A stretch of 64,000 nt of DNA from Asparagopsis taxiformis (taxonomy: Eukaryota; Rhodophyta; Florideophyceae; Bonnemaisoniales; Bonnemaisoniaceae), in contig JALQPE010001919.1 in assembly GCA_030407315.1 (NCBI GenBank), positions 1 through 64,000 on the forward strand, read 5' to 3'. Below, piece after piece: positions 24,038 through 35,764 of this stretch (positions are counted from its first letter, which is position 1; every line of letters starts with the position of its first letter). The position numbers and the translations under genes were made by a program. A model generated the notes under the pieces. It did not search any database, was not told the DNA's origin, and saw only the letters and a list, made by a program, of their open reading frames with translations.

Positions 24038-27000
24038 CTGAACTTTTGACTCCGATATACAACTTTCATACTTTCCATCAGTGGTGCTACTTTAGTAATA
24101 CCTAACTGAGAAAGTGTAGAAAATCCATACACATTCTATCCATAAGGGAAGTTTCTCTCATTGCATTGATGGAAACCAATCTTGATAGGATAAAGCCTAT
24201 GAAGCGTGATGTTTCATCAGATTCAAGGGGTTTCCGATGACTGTCATCTGCATCATAGAAAATAAGAGGGAATAAGAAAGCTGTATGTGATACATGGACT
24301 GAACACAGTGGATTCATGTTAATGTAGGAATCAACCCTGTTTTTGCTGATGAAAGTGCAGTCCATGATTGACATGCGCGTTGAAGGGAATGGAAAATTGC
24401 ACGCAATCGTTCGTAGTAAGTCCGAAATGGGATATTGCACAACTGCTGTATTCCAAATCTTATGCGAGTAGCGTGTCGAATACAAAGATATGAAGCGTGA
24501 CATTTTGCACTCGTTCAGAACCCATATTTCTTCATGGTAGCGGTCGTGGATTTTCTCGGGATATATACATAGGGTTCTTCTCGAGTCTAGAGCGCAAACA
24601 TCAGTAGTTCAAGCTAGACGACTAGAACGAATTGCCTCATTTGCAGCTTTCCGGCTACCTGATTATAGGCTCAACTTTTCACATAGGACCACTGACACCC
24701 ACTAGAGCACATTTCAGATATATTGCCCTTTCCAATCTGTTCCGTATTCTCCAGTTCTTGATTTTATATATGTTGTAGCTTTTCTGTTGGCAAAATACCT
24801 GCAGTAGATGCGGCACTTTAACCAGTTTTAACAATGAATAAAGTGGATGTACTTATTCCAACTGACAGAATGGCAATATACAAAAAAATATTCGTGCAAA
24901 AAGCTATATACATCATCGAAAATGGAAAAACACAATAAACCTCAAATCCGGTGGATCTTCAACCACAGGCACAGTGCAAGCAGTTTTACTTTCGCTTACA
25001 ACGAACTGAAACCGCGTCCATGGTTATGATGATTATTCCACATCCTTGAATATAGATTAAAAGAGGGCAGCGTGTGCCAAGATAGGCTTTTCAAAACCAA
25101 GGAAGAATGATGAACGGCAAGCGTCAGTCATGCTAGTTTAATGCAATATCTCATGATGGGTACATGATGACATTTTCATCCACTATCAGGGATATTTTGA
25201 TGCGGTTTTGTGAAGTAGATTCACGGAGACATTTCTGAGCTGCATATTGGGCTAGAAGAGAGAATTACTACTCGCAGAACAATTTGTGACGCAGCAAAAA
25301 TGATGCAAGTTTCACAGCTCTACTTTCTGTAATGAACTCGGAAGAAAATGGAGTATCTTTACAAAACCATGGCATTGCGAGAGTACGAAACTAGTAGGTA
25401 TATCGGATGGTAGCGTATATTCCAATTCCGCGCGATATGACAAGCATATATGAAGTACTGCGATTTTTTTGCGTCAGTAATGCAGACATGAGGGCATGGA
25501 TAACCGCAGACCAAGAGACGATGACGCTTCTTTCAACACGTACCGTTACTATTACGGACATAAGGATAGCTGAGTAGATACCAAGGTTGTGCCTGCATTA
25601 TACGATTAACGGTAACAAGACTTGTCGAAGTGGCGTTTATGGTCTCGTTTTCCTCGATTATTAAACCAAACACGAATGACATGATGAGTAATTTTCTAGT
25701 GCAAAGCTGTTTTGATAAACTATAAAACTAGGTGAACATCGGTCCTGTATTGGTGATTCCATGAGGGAAATGAATAGATTCGCATTTTGATAGTCGGAAT
25801 GGTTCCAACTTGCATGGTTACTTCTCCATGGGTTTCCATATTCCACTCTTGCAGATATATTTTTCTGATCACTGCTTGTTTTGGTAAAGCGGGCTTACAT
25901 TGCAGTTGCGGCATGAGGTGAGCTGAAATCGCTTTGACCGCTCCATATATAAGGTCTATGTTCTATCGAGCAGCACGAAATGATGATATCGCCGTTACAT
26001 TTTTTGTTCTAGGACTGCGGCTGTTGTGAACAGGACAATAATGACCGAAGATTTGAAGATCGCAATCGACGAAGGAAGTTGAACTGTTGCCGCGTTGGAT
26101 TGTCATGAAGTTATGAAGTCCAATTTTTCACGAGAAGTTGAAACCGGCCGGACCATCTGAAGGAATGCTTTCGTCGCAGATAACCCATATCTGACTCATA
26201 TTGTACCAGTAATCCTTCGCCATCTATCGTTCATTGACGCTACTGTCTAGTACCAAGTTCTTTTGTTGATCATATCTCTCATGTTGTCAGCGAGCGTTTT
26301 CTATTGTCTGAGTCCTTAAGTAAGTGCCGACTGTAAGACTCCAAAGAAAGTTGTACCTGTTCAAGCACTGGCGTTGGATGTGAGCTGGTTATATAGATAT
26401 CCTAACTCCAACAAGAGCCATGAGAGAATCGCGAATGAGCGACATTTTGTTTGAGCTCGCGTCGTGACAGTCTGCAATTTTTCCGTAATTCAAAAGCCCG
26501 ATAGAATTTTCAATTTGTAATTGCCGTTCCTTGTCTCGGAATCCGACAAGAGTATTTATAAATTCAAAAAGTTCGGATTCATGGTATACTGTTTGAACAA
26601 ATGATTTGCAACGCGGGCAATTGCAAATTGTGACAGCATATCTACTGCCACCATGCCTGCAGCAGACATCACACCGGCTATGTGGTGTATCTGGTCTTAC
26701 ACAAATTATCAGTTGCATTGATCACCGACTTGAGAGCTCTGATGTCTATCGGACAACAAATTCCCCCTTGTTGTCGGATGATCGTATATACATTACAACT
26801 ACTGGACATACACAGATGAGAATTTATGCTCGACTGTTAGACTATAAAGAATGTCGTGCCTGCGCAGACGCTAGAGTTGGCATGTCGCCTGGTTATACGA
26901 ATATCCCAACATCGACGACGACGCCACACACTGTTGAATGATCATACATATACACTGAGATACACAAGTAATACACTGGTACAACCAGTATATATTCCGC

Positions 27001-27700
27001 CGCCGTATCGCGGGGCCATTCTGGAATGGCAGGACTTCACAAGAACATTTACATGGACACACACGAGAACTAGAAGGTATGGTAGATGGACCTACACATT
27101 CATGTCATTCTCAGCACACGCAAGGTCATCCTTGGCCTCCTGTGAGGTTGAGAAAATTAGACCAAAATCACGAGACAACAGCTTTTTCTTCAGGAAGTGT
27201 AACTTGTAAACATTCTACTTTCAGGGGGTAGCAAGTGGCTTCATATGAGGCCACTTGTCCGACAGACGCTAGAGGTTGGTGGGCCTGCTATTAGTCGGCT
27301 CGCCCTCTGTGCTTCCAATCACGCCTAAATTTGAACTTGGCCTTCGGTGATCGCGGGTCACAGGAACATGTCATTTGAGAAATGCTGCTTGTCTAGCGTC
27401 GTACATACGTCAGAATAGTCGGTCTCAACATTACTGGTTCAGGATGCACGTTGCGTCGTAACATTGAAGTCAAATCGCATCTTTACATACCAGGGTAGTT
27501 CAACTAGACGGTATCACTGAGCGTGGCACAACAATGCATCGGATGAAACCCACCATAAGGTATTACACTACAAGAGATGCGATTCTCACGACCTTAACTA
27601 GTTGCAGGGTCTCCATCTTGCGACATGTTGGTGTAACGTTTGGCGATAAGTCGGCCAATGCAGTATGAGAAACCAGCTCGCGCAATATGAATGTCGCTAT
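24038..27700. other. Non-coding stretch, one short repeat, no gene seen
   Basis: ORFs are short and without domains. The region is AT-rich and has no array or long inverted repeat that I can see. At 26620-26695 (minus) there is a short stretch whose translation contains A-A-G-M-V-A-V-D-M-L-S-Q. It is nearly repeated at 50391-50457, so it is a fragment of some dispersed repeat. Confidence 0.5.
26620..26695 (-). repeat. Dispersed-repeat fragment shared with 50391-50457
   Basis: GTGACAGCATATCTA, CATGCCTGCAGCAGACATCA and CCGGCTATG are common to both places. The best-conserved reading frame is minus-strand I-A-G-x-M-S-A-A-G-M-V-A-(V/I)-D-M-L-S-Q. Substitutions are mostly silent or conservative in that frame, which suggests an old coding sequence. 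That frame differs from the 109-codon ORF at 26389-26718, which is therefore a shadow. Confidence 0.6.
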
Positions 27701-29225
27701 CCGTTCGTGACCGGAGAGATTGGAAGAAATTGAACCTACACACGCACTATATCTGGAATATGAGCTCTTGATATCAATATGTCGACGCGACAGATCATGC
27801 TGGATACCCAGACAAGCTCAATTGAGATGTCTTGCAGCCGTCCCACAAGCGATTACATACACACACGGCGAGGTGGTGCAACTTCGGTTACAGTACACCT
27901 CGACATGACTCGTCGGCCGTGTGTTGTGAAGTGCTGTCCAGCGACAGCATACAGACACTCTCATCATACGAACTGCGTCAAACCTTTTATCAAAAAAGTC
28001 ACAAAATTGTGCAAAAACCCAAAAATTTATGGCAGTTTCCGTCAGTAGAGAACATAATGGGGCTCGAGCGCCATGCCTATCGCAAACGAGTAGCGTGTGT
28101 ATACAACGCAACCAATCGGCGGAAAACGCCCACCGCCACGAGTGACGAGGAGGCATTACGTCACAGCAACAACTTCTGCTCAACGCACATTCTCGCGATC
28201 GTCGAGAACCCACGTGCCGTACCTTTTGGAAGCCACCGTTCCGTCCGTTTCTAATGAACATAACGTCACAATTACAGTCTGCCAAGTACGTTCCACATCG
28301 CCAACAACGCACAGTGCCACCTCAGCTTGTACGTATACGCGAAGGTGTGGAAGCCGCCATGTGAAACTTTCCAGACTCGTCAACACGCACGGTCGCCAAT
28401 GTTCCGCCCGTCCAAGTGTGTCTAGCAGTGCGTCGTGAAGCGCGCAATCTCTGTCGAACCGCCTGTGCAAGACCTCGCAACTGCTGCGTACGTGGCAGCC
28501 GAATGCGGGACTGAAGCCATCATCTTCATGGCTTTCAATCCGTGGATCATCCGCGTCGAACTCCTCCCTCATCTTGATCCCGCGCACTGTCATTCTGCGC
28601 CTCTTACGGCACCGACGCCAGACTTTCCCAAGGTTTTGCCCGAATATCTGCAGGTTCCACAATGATCCTGCCGTCTCCCGGTGAAAGTTGACCATGTTCA
28701 ATGTGCGTGGATATGGAAAAGAGCGTGTTTCGTCGACAATGCCCACCGTTTGATCTGTTCACAAGGTTTGCTTCCAACCCGCCACAGCGACTGTTACTGA
28801 GACCGTGACCGCCGTGGCAACTGCGTTCACGAGTCTTGGCGCTACGCCTTTTCTGTCCTCGATTACTCCGATGCCCTCGCTGGCTTCGTGTGGGTTTACA
28901 TTACATTTTATGCGGCACTAATGAACCCGTTTTGTAGATACGCAGAAGTGGTGATATTTCGTACTGTGTTGAGTCCGATCAGTGTCGTTCCGCCGTGCTG
29001 AAGCGCTTGTCTCTCTCCCTTGTTGAATCTTAGATGCACGCCGGAGAGCTTAAGCCAGTTCTCGACGAGTGCAAGCTTGGTGAATGTCACGTTCTGTTCG
29101 ATCTGTAAAGGTACTATTTCGCTTGTGGAGATTCAGTAGGTTTTCAAGGCACGCAGAAAGTATTTTAACTTCGGAACGTCAAACTTCGAAACGAATATTT
29201 GGCGGATGGAATAGTATTTCGGTAC
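27701..29225. other. GC-richer stretch with overlapping ORFs, no gene recognised
   Basis: Between about 27800 and 28750 there are overlapping ORFs of 110-190 codons on both strands (minus 28180-28746 and 27818-28312, plus 27832-28254 and 28097-28438). None has a recognisable domain, and the Cys/Arg-rich composition of the minus frames is typical of shadow frames. It may be the remains of a gene or a transposon, but I cannot tell which strand. From 28750 to 29225 I see nothing. Confidence 0.4.
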
Positions 29226-29473
29226 AGTAGACCTCTTGATCAAATAATGGCTTTTAAAGAAAATATTTAGAAAGCGACTATATAATATGTTCATTTCAAA
29301 AAATCCTAGAAAATTGATCTAAAACATAACACTTGAATAATTGCAGATTGAATCATCACAGATCGACCATTTGATCAAAGATCGATATATTTCCTAATTA
29401 CCAAGCGTGAAACTAGATGACCACGACTATTCCAAACACAGGCTTTCTTCATAGTAGTTGCAATCCAATAGAG

Positions 29474-29480
29474 TATAAAA
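29474..29480 (+). promoter_or_regulatory. TATA box of the Harbinger transposase
   Basis: TATAAAA inside GAGTATAAAAGTAGC, 88 bp upstream of the ATG at 29562. Confidence 0.55.
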
Positions 29481-29561
29481 GTAGCAACTTACCCCAGTCC
29501 AGACCACCTCTCACCATCCACATACCTCTACAGGCAACTCATCCACTCACAGCTCAACAAC

Positions 29562-30812
29562 ATGTCTACCAACCCTACCCCCAACGTCAATAGGGCCCTT
29601 ATCATGCTCAGTGAGGCCGCTGAGACCCACCGTAACCGCATTCAGTCGAGTGTTCCCCGTGATGACTCGTCCGATGATGAAGTGTCAGCATGTCCGCTTC
29701 TGGACTGCTACGTGTCAAAGGGAGGGCCCGATACCCTCAAAACAATGACAAATTTCACAGAGTCTGAATTTGACTATATTTGGACACGAATGAACACCCA
29801 TGTTCAGTCCACGTGGAACGTCGGGAGAGGTCTTAAGTCAAAGCATCAGCCCAAGGATGTTCTTTTCATGACACTCACTGTGCTCAAGCATCCTTCGACG
29901 TGGCAGATGTCTGGTTTGATGTTTGATATGAAAGGGCCAACCTTCCAGAAGCTGATCATGGGATACCTGGAAATAATTGGGCCGGAGCTGTACAAATTCG
30001 CAGTGACAAGAATGAACTCCAAGTACACTATGAAGAAGGAGATGTTGGAAGGCCAGGTTTTCTCGACATTCGATTTTTGTCGATATGCGACAGATGTCAC
30101 TTTTCAGCAGACTAATCGCCCATCTGGGAATATGCGTGAAGGCAAGTTATATTTCAGTGGTAAGCACAAGCTGTACAGATACAAAACCGAGGTGTCTGTC
30201 ATTCCACGTGGATACGCTATTGGCTGCAGCAAGCATCGCCCTGGATCTATTTCGGATATTGACATCTTCTATGATAACCTGGATTTTCACGAGAGTTCCG
30301 TGGCCAAAGGCAGTGACATGGCTGAACTTGATGATGATGGAGAATTGAATGACACCTACCCTAATCAATGGGGCATACTCGGTGACAAGGGATATCAGGG
30401 TGGAACAAGACACATCAGGATGATTCATCCAGTTAAGAAGCCAATTAATGGGACTCTGACTGCTGACGAGAAGATGTTCAATGAGGAGCTGTCAAGTGAC
30501 AGAATTATTGTGGAGAACTATTTTGGTCGCCTGTCAAGCTTATGGACTGTCATGTCCAACAAGTACAAGTGGAACGAAGACACGTACGATCTGGTTTTCC
30601 GTACTTGTGTGGCACTGACAAACATCCACGTCAAGTTCAATCCGCTTCGTGACAGTGACCAGTCCTTCTATAAGTCGCTGCAGAACTATCTTGTCAATAC
30701 TGGAGACAACATCTCTCGTAAGAGGGCCCGCTCCCAGGAGCTCTATAGGGACAGGGTAAGGAGGAGGCTGGCGATGGAGTTTGATGACTTGCCTGAATAT
30801 GATAGTATGTAG
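29562..30812 (+). CDS. PIF/Harbinger-type DDE transposase
   Basis: This is a 416-residue intact ORF. It would cut the element ends and rejoin them at a 3-bp target in the nucleus. The RNase H-like core shows an A-T-D-V-T-F motif (D178), G-D-K-G-Y-Q-G (D275) and S-D-R-I-I-V-E-N-Y-F-G-R (E318), the pattern of the DDE_Tnp_4 / Harbinger nuclease family. The segment before it (about 60-150) is the helical N-terminal region. The tail is basic (K-R-A-R-S, R-V-R-R-R) and may help nuclear entry or DNA binding. There is no frameshift or internal stop, and the element ends are intact, so it may be recently active. The Myb-like partner would have to come from elsewhere. Confidence 0.85.
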   Translation: MSTNPTPNVNRALIMLSEAAETHRNRIQSSVPRDDSSDDEVSACPLLDCYVSKGGPDTLKTMTNFTESEFDYIWTRMNTHVQSTWNVGRGLKSKHQPKDVLFMTLTVLKHPSTWQMSGLMFDMKGPTFQKLIMGYLEIIGPELYKFAVTRMNSKYTMKKEMLEGQVFSTFDFCRYATDVTFQQTNRPSGNMREGKLYFSGKHKLYRYKTEVSVIPRGYAIGCSKHRPGSISDIDIFYDNLDFHESSVAKGSDMAELDDDGELNDTYPNQWGILGDKGYQGGTRHIRMIHPVKKPINGTLTADEKMFNEELSSDRIIVENYFGRLSSLWTVMSNKYKWNEDTYDLVFRTCVALTNIHVKFNPLRDSDQSFYKSLQNYLVNTGDNISRKRARSQELYRDRVRRRLAMEFDDLPEYDSM

Positions 30813-31426
30813 GGTTGACCATGCTCCAGACTTGATTCACCAGTAAAAATTCGATGTTTGAACCCTTTCAGATAGGGGCAGGCTCTGAAAAAAATTGATC
30901 GTCGATTACATCCATAGTGGAAGCTGCATTCAGGAAATGACATTTAGTCGTTCATTGTACTGTTCGAAGGCTAGTAGTGTGCTGAGTAGTTTGATTGGAC
31001 AAGCTTCCAGCGTGGCATTGGAGCGAACTTTGTCCCGCACACACTTTTCACCTTCCAGTACAAATCATCCTCATTACAGCAATTACCCAAGAGCAATCAA
31101 CGTGGCAGGATTCGAACTGAGAAACTCAGTCAGTGCACTGTCTGATTTCAGGACGGACTTACAGTGTAATATGTAGCTGAGTATGCCAGCAGCCTCGACC
31201 AAGGGCGGGAGGGTATTGGCAAACACCCTGTATTTTGCTAAAGAAAAGGGAATAATTTTTGTACTGAGTAGTTTTGAAATGTTTGCGTATTTTCCTACTT
31301 GACGGGCCTTTGATTAAAATATACAAATTTTTTATTTTAGTTTGTAATCTAGGAAATGATGAAGCAATTAGGAAATGACTCGATCTTTAAGGAAATACCC
31401 CGTATTTGAATATGAGGTCTAGTATG

Positions 31427-31527
31427 TGTGAAAGAATCGATGTTCCTTGACTTCTTTATTGTCGCGCTGATCTCGACGGCGAATATAACTAGTTGGGATA
31501 ACTGTAAGTACTGTAAGTTATTCGTTA
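31427..31527 (-). repeat. 3' LTR of Copia copy 2
   Basis: It is 101 bp, unusually short for Copia. It ends in the sense direction with TTCTTTCACA. It differs from the 5' LTR at two positions: C/T in GCGC(C/T)GATC, and the penultimate base of the sense start, TGACG versus TAACG. About 43 bp further inside (31529-31571) a second TGACGAATAACTT occurs, so the 3' LTR could alternatively be read as ~144 bp. Confidence 0.85.
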
Positions 31528-31567
31528 GAGATTGGGAATGGACGCAGGGTGGAGGAGAAGTTATTCG

Positions 31568-32812
31568 TCAGTCGCCGCACCCTGTGGACAGTCCCAGTCG
31601 GAGAAGAGGAGATTTTGCTGTGAACTGGGCGGGCTTGAGTGCTTTCGTTAAAAGGTCAGCAGGGTTGTTACTGGAGGGTATATGAGTTGGTGTGATAAAT
31701 CCTTGCTGAACTTGTTCTCTTAGCCAATGGTACTTCACGTCGATGTGTCGTGAGTTAGGAGTGGGGAATTTTGCAGTTGCTGTGCTGATGGCAGCTGTGT
31801 TGTCGATATAGAGTGGGATGAGTTTGTTGTGCTGTTCACCAATTTCCTTGTAGAAGTTTGATACGGTCTGTAAGAGCTGGGTAGTTTGAAAGCCAGCAAT
31901 GTATTCTGCGGCATGTGTAGATGTGACAACGTTTCGCTGTCGTCTGGATTGCAAGGCAATCGGAGAGCCATTAAAGAAAATAATTGAACCGGAGGTGGAT
32001 CGTCTAGTGTCAGGACATGCTGCGAAATCTGAATCGGCGAAAGCTTCTAGACCTTGGTTGAGGCCACGGGGGTATGTAATGCCTACTTCAGTTGTACCTT
32101 TGAGGTATCGCAGGACGCGAATCGCTGCTTTCCAGTGAAATTGAGTTGGTTTTTGAGCGTAACGGCCTAAGTAGCCAACGATGAACGAAATGTCTGGGCG
32201 TGTGGAGTCGCAAAGATATCTTAATGAGCCTATTAGGCTCTTGTAGTCAAACTGTGTTGTGTCAAGGTCACCGCTGTTGGCAGGGTTGTCGGCCAGAAGC
32301 TCAGAAGCGATGGGTGACGGAAATGTTTTTGCTTGATCTTGTCCAAATCTTTCAATTAATGCTCGGATATAACTTGGCTGTGAGATGGTGATGCCATCGT
32401 TGGTGTGTGTGACTTTCCACCCAAGTAGATGTTGTACTTGACCGAGGTCTTTCAATGAATATTTTTGTTGTAGGCGTGCTTTGACTTTGTCTGTAAGTGG
32501 GGTGTGGTTAGTTATCACCAGAAAATCATCGACGGTGATAACGAGCAGTACGAATCGGCTTGCATTCTTACGACTGTTGAGTATAAAAGAGCATGTGTCT
32601 GATGCTAACCGGGAGAACTGTGAGAGTGATAGGAAGTCTGCCAAGCCTTCTGTAAATATTTTGCAGGCTTGGCGACTTCCGTACATGTTGCCCGTGAGCT
32701 TAGCAACGTGGTTAGGATATTTGTGGGTGCCGTCAAAGCGGCGGGGTTGATGGATGAAGATGCTGCGATCCTCTGTGAAGAGTTCATGCAAAAATGCAGA
32801 CTCTAAATCCTA
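31568..32812 (-). pseudogene. Copia copy 2 reverse transcriptase and RNase H
   Basis: This frame continues that of 32810-34546 after a single in-frame TAG at 32810-32812, where copy 1 has TGG (Trp). It carries RT with the catalytic T-V-D-D-F, then the connection, then RNase H with F-A-D-S-D-F-A-A, T-R-R-S-T-S-G, H-A-A-E-Y, I-D-N-T-A-A-I-S and H-I-D-V-K-Y-H-W. The frame is otherwise intact. One base change (TGG to TAG) explains its loss, so the element was active until fairly recently, or the stop is a sequencing error. Confidence 0.85.
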
Positions 32813-34546
32813 GTGGAAAGTGTGGAAATCATGTGCTGCTGCCAATGCGAGTGCGGAGCGGATCGCATCGCGGCTGGCGACTGGGCTGGAAAGGTCATAT
32901 GGATCGTAGTGTATGCCTGACTCTTGTTGGTCACCTCGAATGGTGCAACGTACTTTGCGTAGGGTGGGTTCACCATTGTTGTCTTTCTTGAGTTTAAGTA
33001 CCGTTGTGACTGGGAGGAGTTTGGTGTCTGATGGAATGTTTGATTTGGGTATGAAGGTGAGTACACCTCTAGCTTCAAGGCTGTCTAATTCGTTGTTCCA
33101 CGCGATTTCCCACTGAGAGGCATCTGGAGCTTGTCTAGCTTGCTTGATGTTCTTTGGTTCCGTGAATACTGTGGATGCATGAGCATGATAGGATGATGGT
33201 AGCGTGGTGCAAATGGGGTCGTTGTGTGGATTATATACCGTGAAGTCAGCCATGCGGCATCGGCTAACTTTGTTGTTGACACGATTGTATATGAAATAGT
33301 GTCGCTCGTCGCTTCGTCCAATGTAATGGACGAGTGTTGCACGGGGGTGGAGTTTGTGATGTGGGGCTGGGTCGTGAACAAATCCCTGTGTGCCATATGG
33401 TAACAAGGTGTGCACTTCGGGGGTGCAGTTGTTCCAGAGCGCGATTGGTAATTGTCCATGGGCGGAGTGTGGTGTATGATTGTATGTGTCCGCAGCAGCC
33501 ATCGCCGCGTAGTCCCAAAGTGTGATTGGAAGATCAGAGGAGAGCAGTGTTGCACGGGTTGTGTTCATTATTGTGCGATTCACTCGTTCCGCGAGAGAGT
33601 TCTCCTGCGGTGTGTGCGGAACGGTTGGGTGTGTGTTTATATTGTGTGTTCTGTAGAATTGTTGGAGTTCATGCGAGTAATACTCAAGGGCATTGTCGGA
33701 TGTGATGTGCTTGATGCGATATGACGTGTGAGCCGTGGTGTCGTTGATGTGTTGTGTTAGATGTGTCGCGGTCATGGATTTGGTTGGCATGCATCGGAGG
33801 GTCAGGAAGCGACTTCCTTCATCGAGGAATGTGATGAAGAAGCGATTGTTGGTGAGGGAGGTTTCCGAAAAAGGGCCGCACACGTCAGTGTGCAGGTGGC
33901 TGCCGATCGAGTAGGAACGGTTGCGTCGCCGGAAAGGAGCTGCATGGGTTTTGCCTTTTGCGCAGCCTGAGCAGGAGAAGTCGCGAGGAGGGGAGCGTAA
34001 GAGTGAGCGAGGCATATGTGGTACCAGTTTGTGTTTTGCCATGTAATGGATCTTTTGCGGATGAATGTGATTCAGTTTCAAATGCCATGCGTGGTAGTCC
34101 CGAATTGTGGAAGGGAGGTCAGCTTTGATGCGCGGTCTTGGCTTGGTGGATATTTTTGACTTCGGGGAAGTAGACATTTTGTGAATTTTCTTGCCTATGG
34201 ACGTGATTGTCTTTGAAGGTTGTGAAATGTGTTTCTTGTGAACTGTTTTGTTGGGTATGATCGGGGTATGAGAGGGTGGGCGACTAGTGGTACTCAGTTT
34301 CGTAGTGTGCTTGCGTTTTAGTGGGAAAGCTCTTGCGGTACGGCTAGAGGCAAGCGTTCGCGGATGCTGTTTCTTGTGGCGCTTTTTTTTGTTTGAGCTT
34401 GAGGGGCGTGTGCAAGCGGTACAATCCGTCGCTTGATTTAGGTATGGCTGCAATGACGTCATTCTTCGGTGGAGGGGAAGTTGGCATTTTAATGTAGGCA
34501 AATTCGTTTTGAAACAGTACGTCGTGGTTCTTGGCAACTTGTCCAA
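32810..34546 (-). pseudogene. Copia copy 2 integrase and start of RT
   Basis: This 578-codon stretch contains a basic linker and the integrase zinc-binding region (C-S-G-C-A-K-G-K). The D,D-35-E core follows: H-T-D-V-C-G-P-F, T-S-D-N-A-L-E-Y, and E-N-S-L-A-E-R-V-N-R. Next come the integrase C-terminal region and the N-terminus of RT (S-S-P-V-A-S-R-D-A-I). Integrase inserts the new cDNA, and RT copies the RNA. The stop at its end is the TAG described in the RT entry. Relative to gag-protease it is shifted by one base, with about 200 bp open in both frames. Confidence 0.85.
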
Positions 34547-35351
34547 TGGAAAGTAGATTTGACTCGAGGTGAGGAGCTACGAGGACATCATGCGGTGGGA
34601 GCTGACTCGAACTTGTGAGGGGAAGTGAAGTGTTGCCACGGTGCGTAGTGACGGAAGGATGGCCATCTGCACAAATTGTGGTGGAGGTGTTCACGGGGAG
34701 TCCTGGAGGTGGTGTGGCTAGATGTGTTCGGTTAGCTCCCGAGTCGAGAATATACGAGTTGGGTAGTCCATGACTTACTTCATCTGAAGATGATATGTGT
34801 GAGAGGGACAGATTGTTGTCAGTGGTGGAGCTGGAGGGAGCTGGCGGAGTCAAGCGATGAGCCTGAGAAGATTGAGAAGAATTTTGGGATGTTAGAAAGC
34901 TCTCAAACATTTTGCGCATATTACAATTTTCGGTAGAGTGGGTGTCTGTGCCGTGATATTTGCACCAACGTCCGTGACGGTTGAATGGGCATGGAATGTT
35001 GTTGGCCGGATGGAAATTATGTTGTCGGGAAGGTTTGTGGTTTCGATCATAATTGCGGCGTGGGTAGGAATGACGATGGCGTCTAGGATGTAGAGGTGGT
35101 GTTAAAGTGGGAGAGGGGCGCGCACGAAGACGGATGCTGTCATGTTTCGTCATCATTGAAATGACTTGATCAAGGGACAGTGGTTGCTTTGGGTGTAAAT
35201 CCGCGTGAGCAGAGATGGTTTGTAGAAGGAGTACCCAATCTTGCTTGTCTTCAAGACCGTCTAGCATGAATCTCAATGTGGTCTGTTCGTTTTCGATATC
35301 CGGATATGCTGCGCGGATCATGAGGATGCGGAGTTGTTTGTGTTTTTCGAT
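34344..35351 (-). pseudogene. Copia copy 2 gag C-terminus and protease
   Basis: From the insertion junction it reads the gag domain end (I-E-K-H-K-Q-L-R), then a basic region. The zinc knuckle is R-W-C-K-Y-H-G then S-T-E-N-C-N-M, followed by a Ser-rich linker and the protease active site L-D-S-G-A-N. The open frame extends artificially to 35495 through the inserted element's terminal repeat, so the first ~47 codons of that ORF are not Copia. The rest of gag is at 49057-49451. Confidence 0.8.
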
Positions 35352-35355
35352 GTAG

Positions 35356-35401
35356 AACACTGGTTTCGATATGAACAGAACGTACTTTCGAAACCAGAAT
35401 C
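35356..35401 (+). repeat. Left terminal inverted repeat of the 13.7-kb element
   Basis: 46 bp, matching the reverse complement of 49007-49052 except at positions 8, 14 and 35 of the repeat. The shared core is TATGAACAGAACGTACTTT. It contains a weak internal inverted repeat, GGTTTCG with CGAAACC. Confidence 0.9.
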
Positions 35402-35764
35402 GGCAAATTTTGAGATGTAGATTGACCCAGAAAAATGTTGATTGAATTGTAGCCAATGGGGACGACGATGAAATAATGATTGACTGGAATTCCACTGAAA
35501 ATCCATGTATGGTTCAGCCCTGCTCAGATCCGCTGTTTGGCAGCCTGTTTCTTCCTTTCTGCTATTTTGTACGGACAGCCTGTTTCCACTGCTTGCGATT
35601 CTGCCGTCCAGCGCTGCAGCAACCCTATTGGTAGTTACTAAGGAAATATGATCATATCTGAGCTCATAGATTACATAATTTTTTACAAAAATTTATTTAT
35701 GCACCGTGTTTCTATTGACTGTATAGCAATGCCATGTAGACTTTCACACTCATTCTGAGCACGC
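35402..35764. other. Left subterminal region, no gene
   Basis: It contains GTTGATTGAATT (35438-35449), with related ATTGAC words nearby. The same GTTGATTGAA word occurs three times at the right end in mirror orientation. Nothing coding is seen. Confidence 0.6.

Larger units (their letters stand above)
29229..31420 (+). mobile_element. PIF/Harbinger-like DNA transposon, complete
   Basis: The left end starts AGACCTC, with TCAAATA, GG and TTT, then TAAAGA following. The right end, reverse-complemented, starts AGACCTC, with TCAAATA and GG(G)G following at similar spacing, giving an imperfect ~40-bp terminal inverted repeat. The flanking triplet AGT (29226-29228 and 31421-31423) fits the 3-bp target duplication of this superfamily, though TTA/TAA is more usual. 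It holds a single transposase gene. The second, Myb-like gene usual in autonomous PIF/Harbinger elements is absent. Confidence 0.75.

Noticed and set aside
26389..26718. 109-codon ORF with several cysteines, zinc-finger-like
   Set aside because: The repeat shared with 50391-50457 is conserved in a different frame, so the Cys pattern is a shadow.
27818..28746. Overlapping ORFs of 110-190 codons on both strands
   Set aside because: No frame stands out, no motif is recognisable, and compositions look like shadows of GC-richer DNA.
24038..29225. tRNA genes or other RNA genes
   Set aside because: I found no convincing A/B box pair or cloverleaf by eye; a covariance-model scan would be needed to exclude them.
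34344..34546. Programmed frameshift between Copia protease and integrase
   Set aside because: The shift is by one base here but by two in copy 1, so it is not a conserved recoding site; indels are more likely.
35352..35495. N-terminal 47 codons of the 383-codon gag-protease ORF
   Set aside because: They translate the terminal repeat of the inserted transposon, not Copia.
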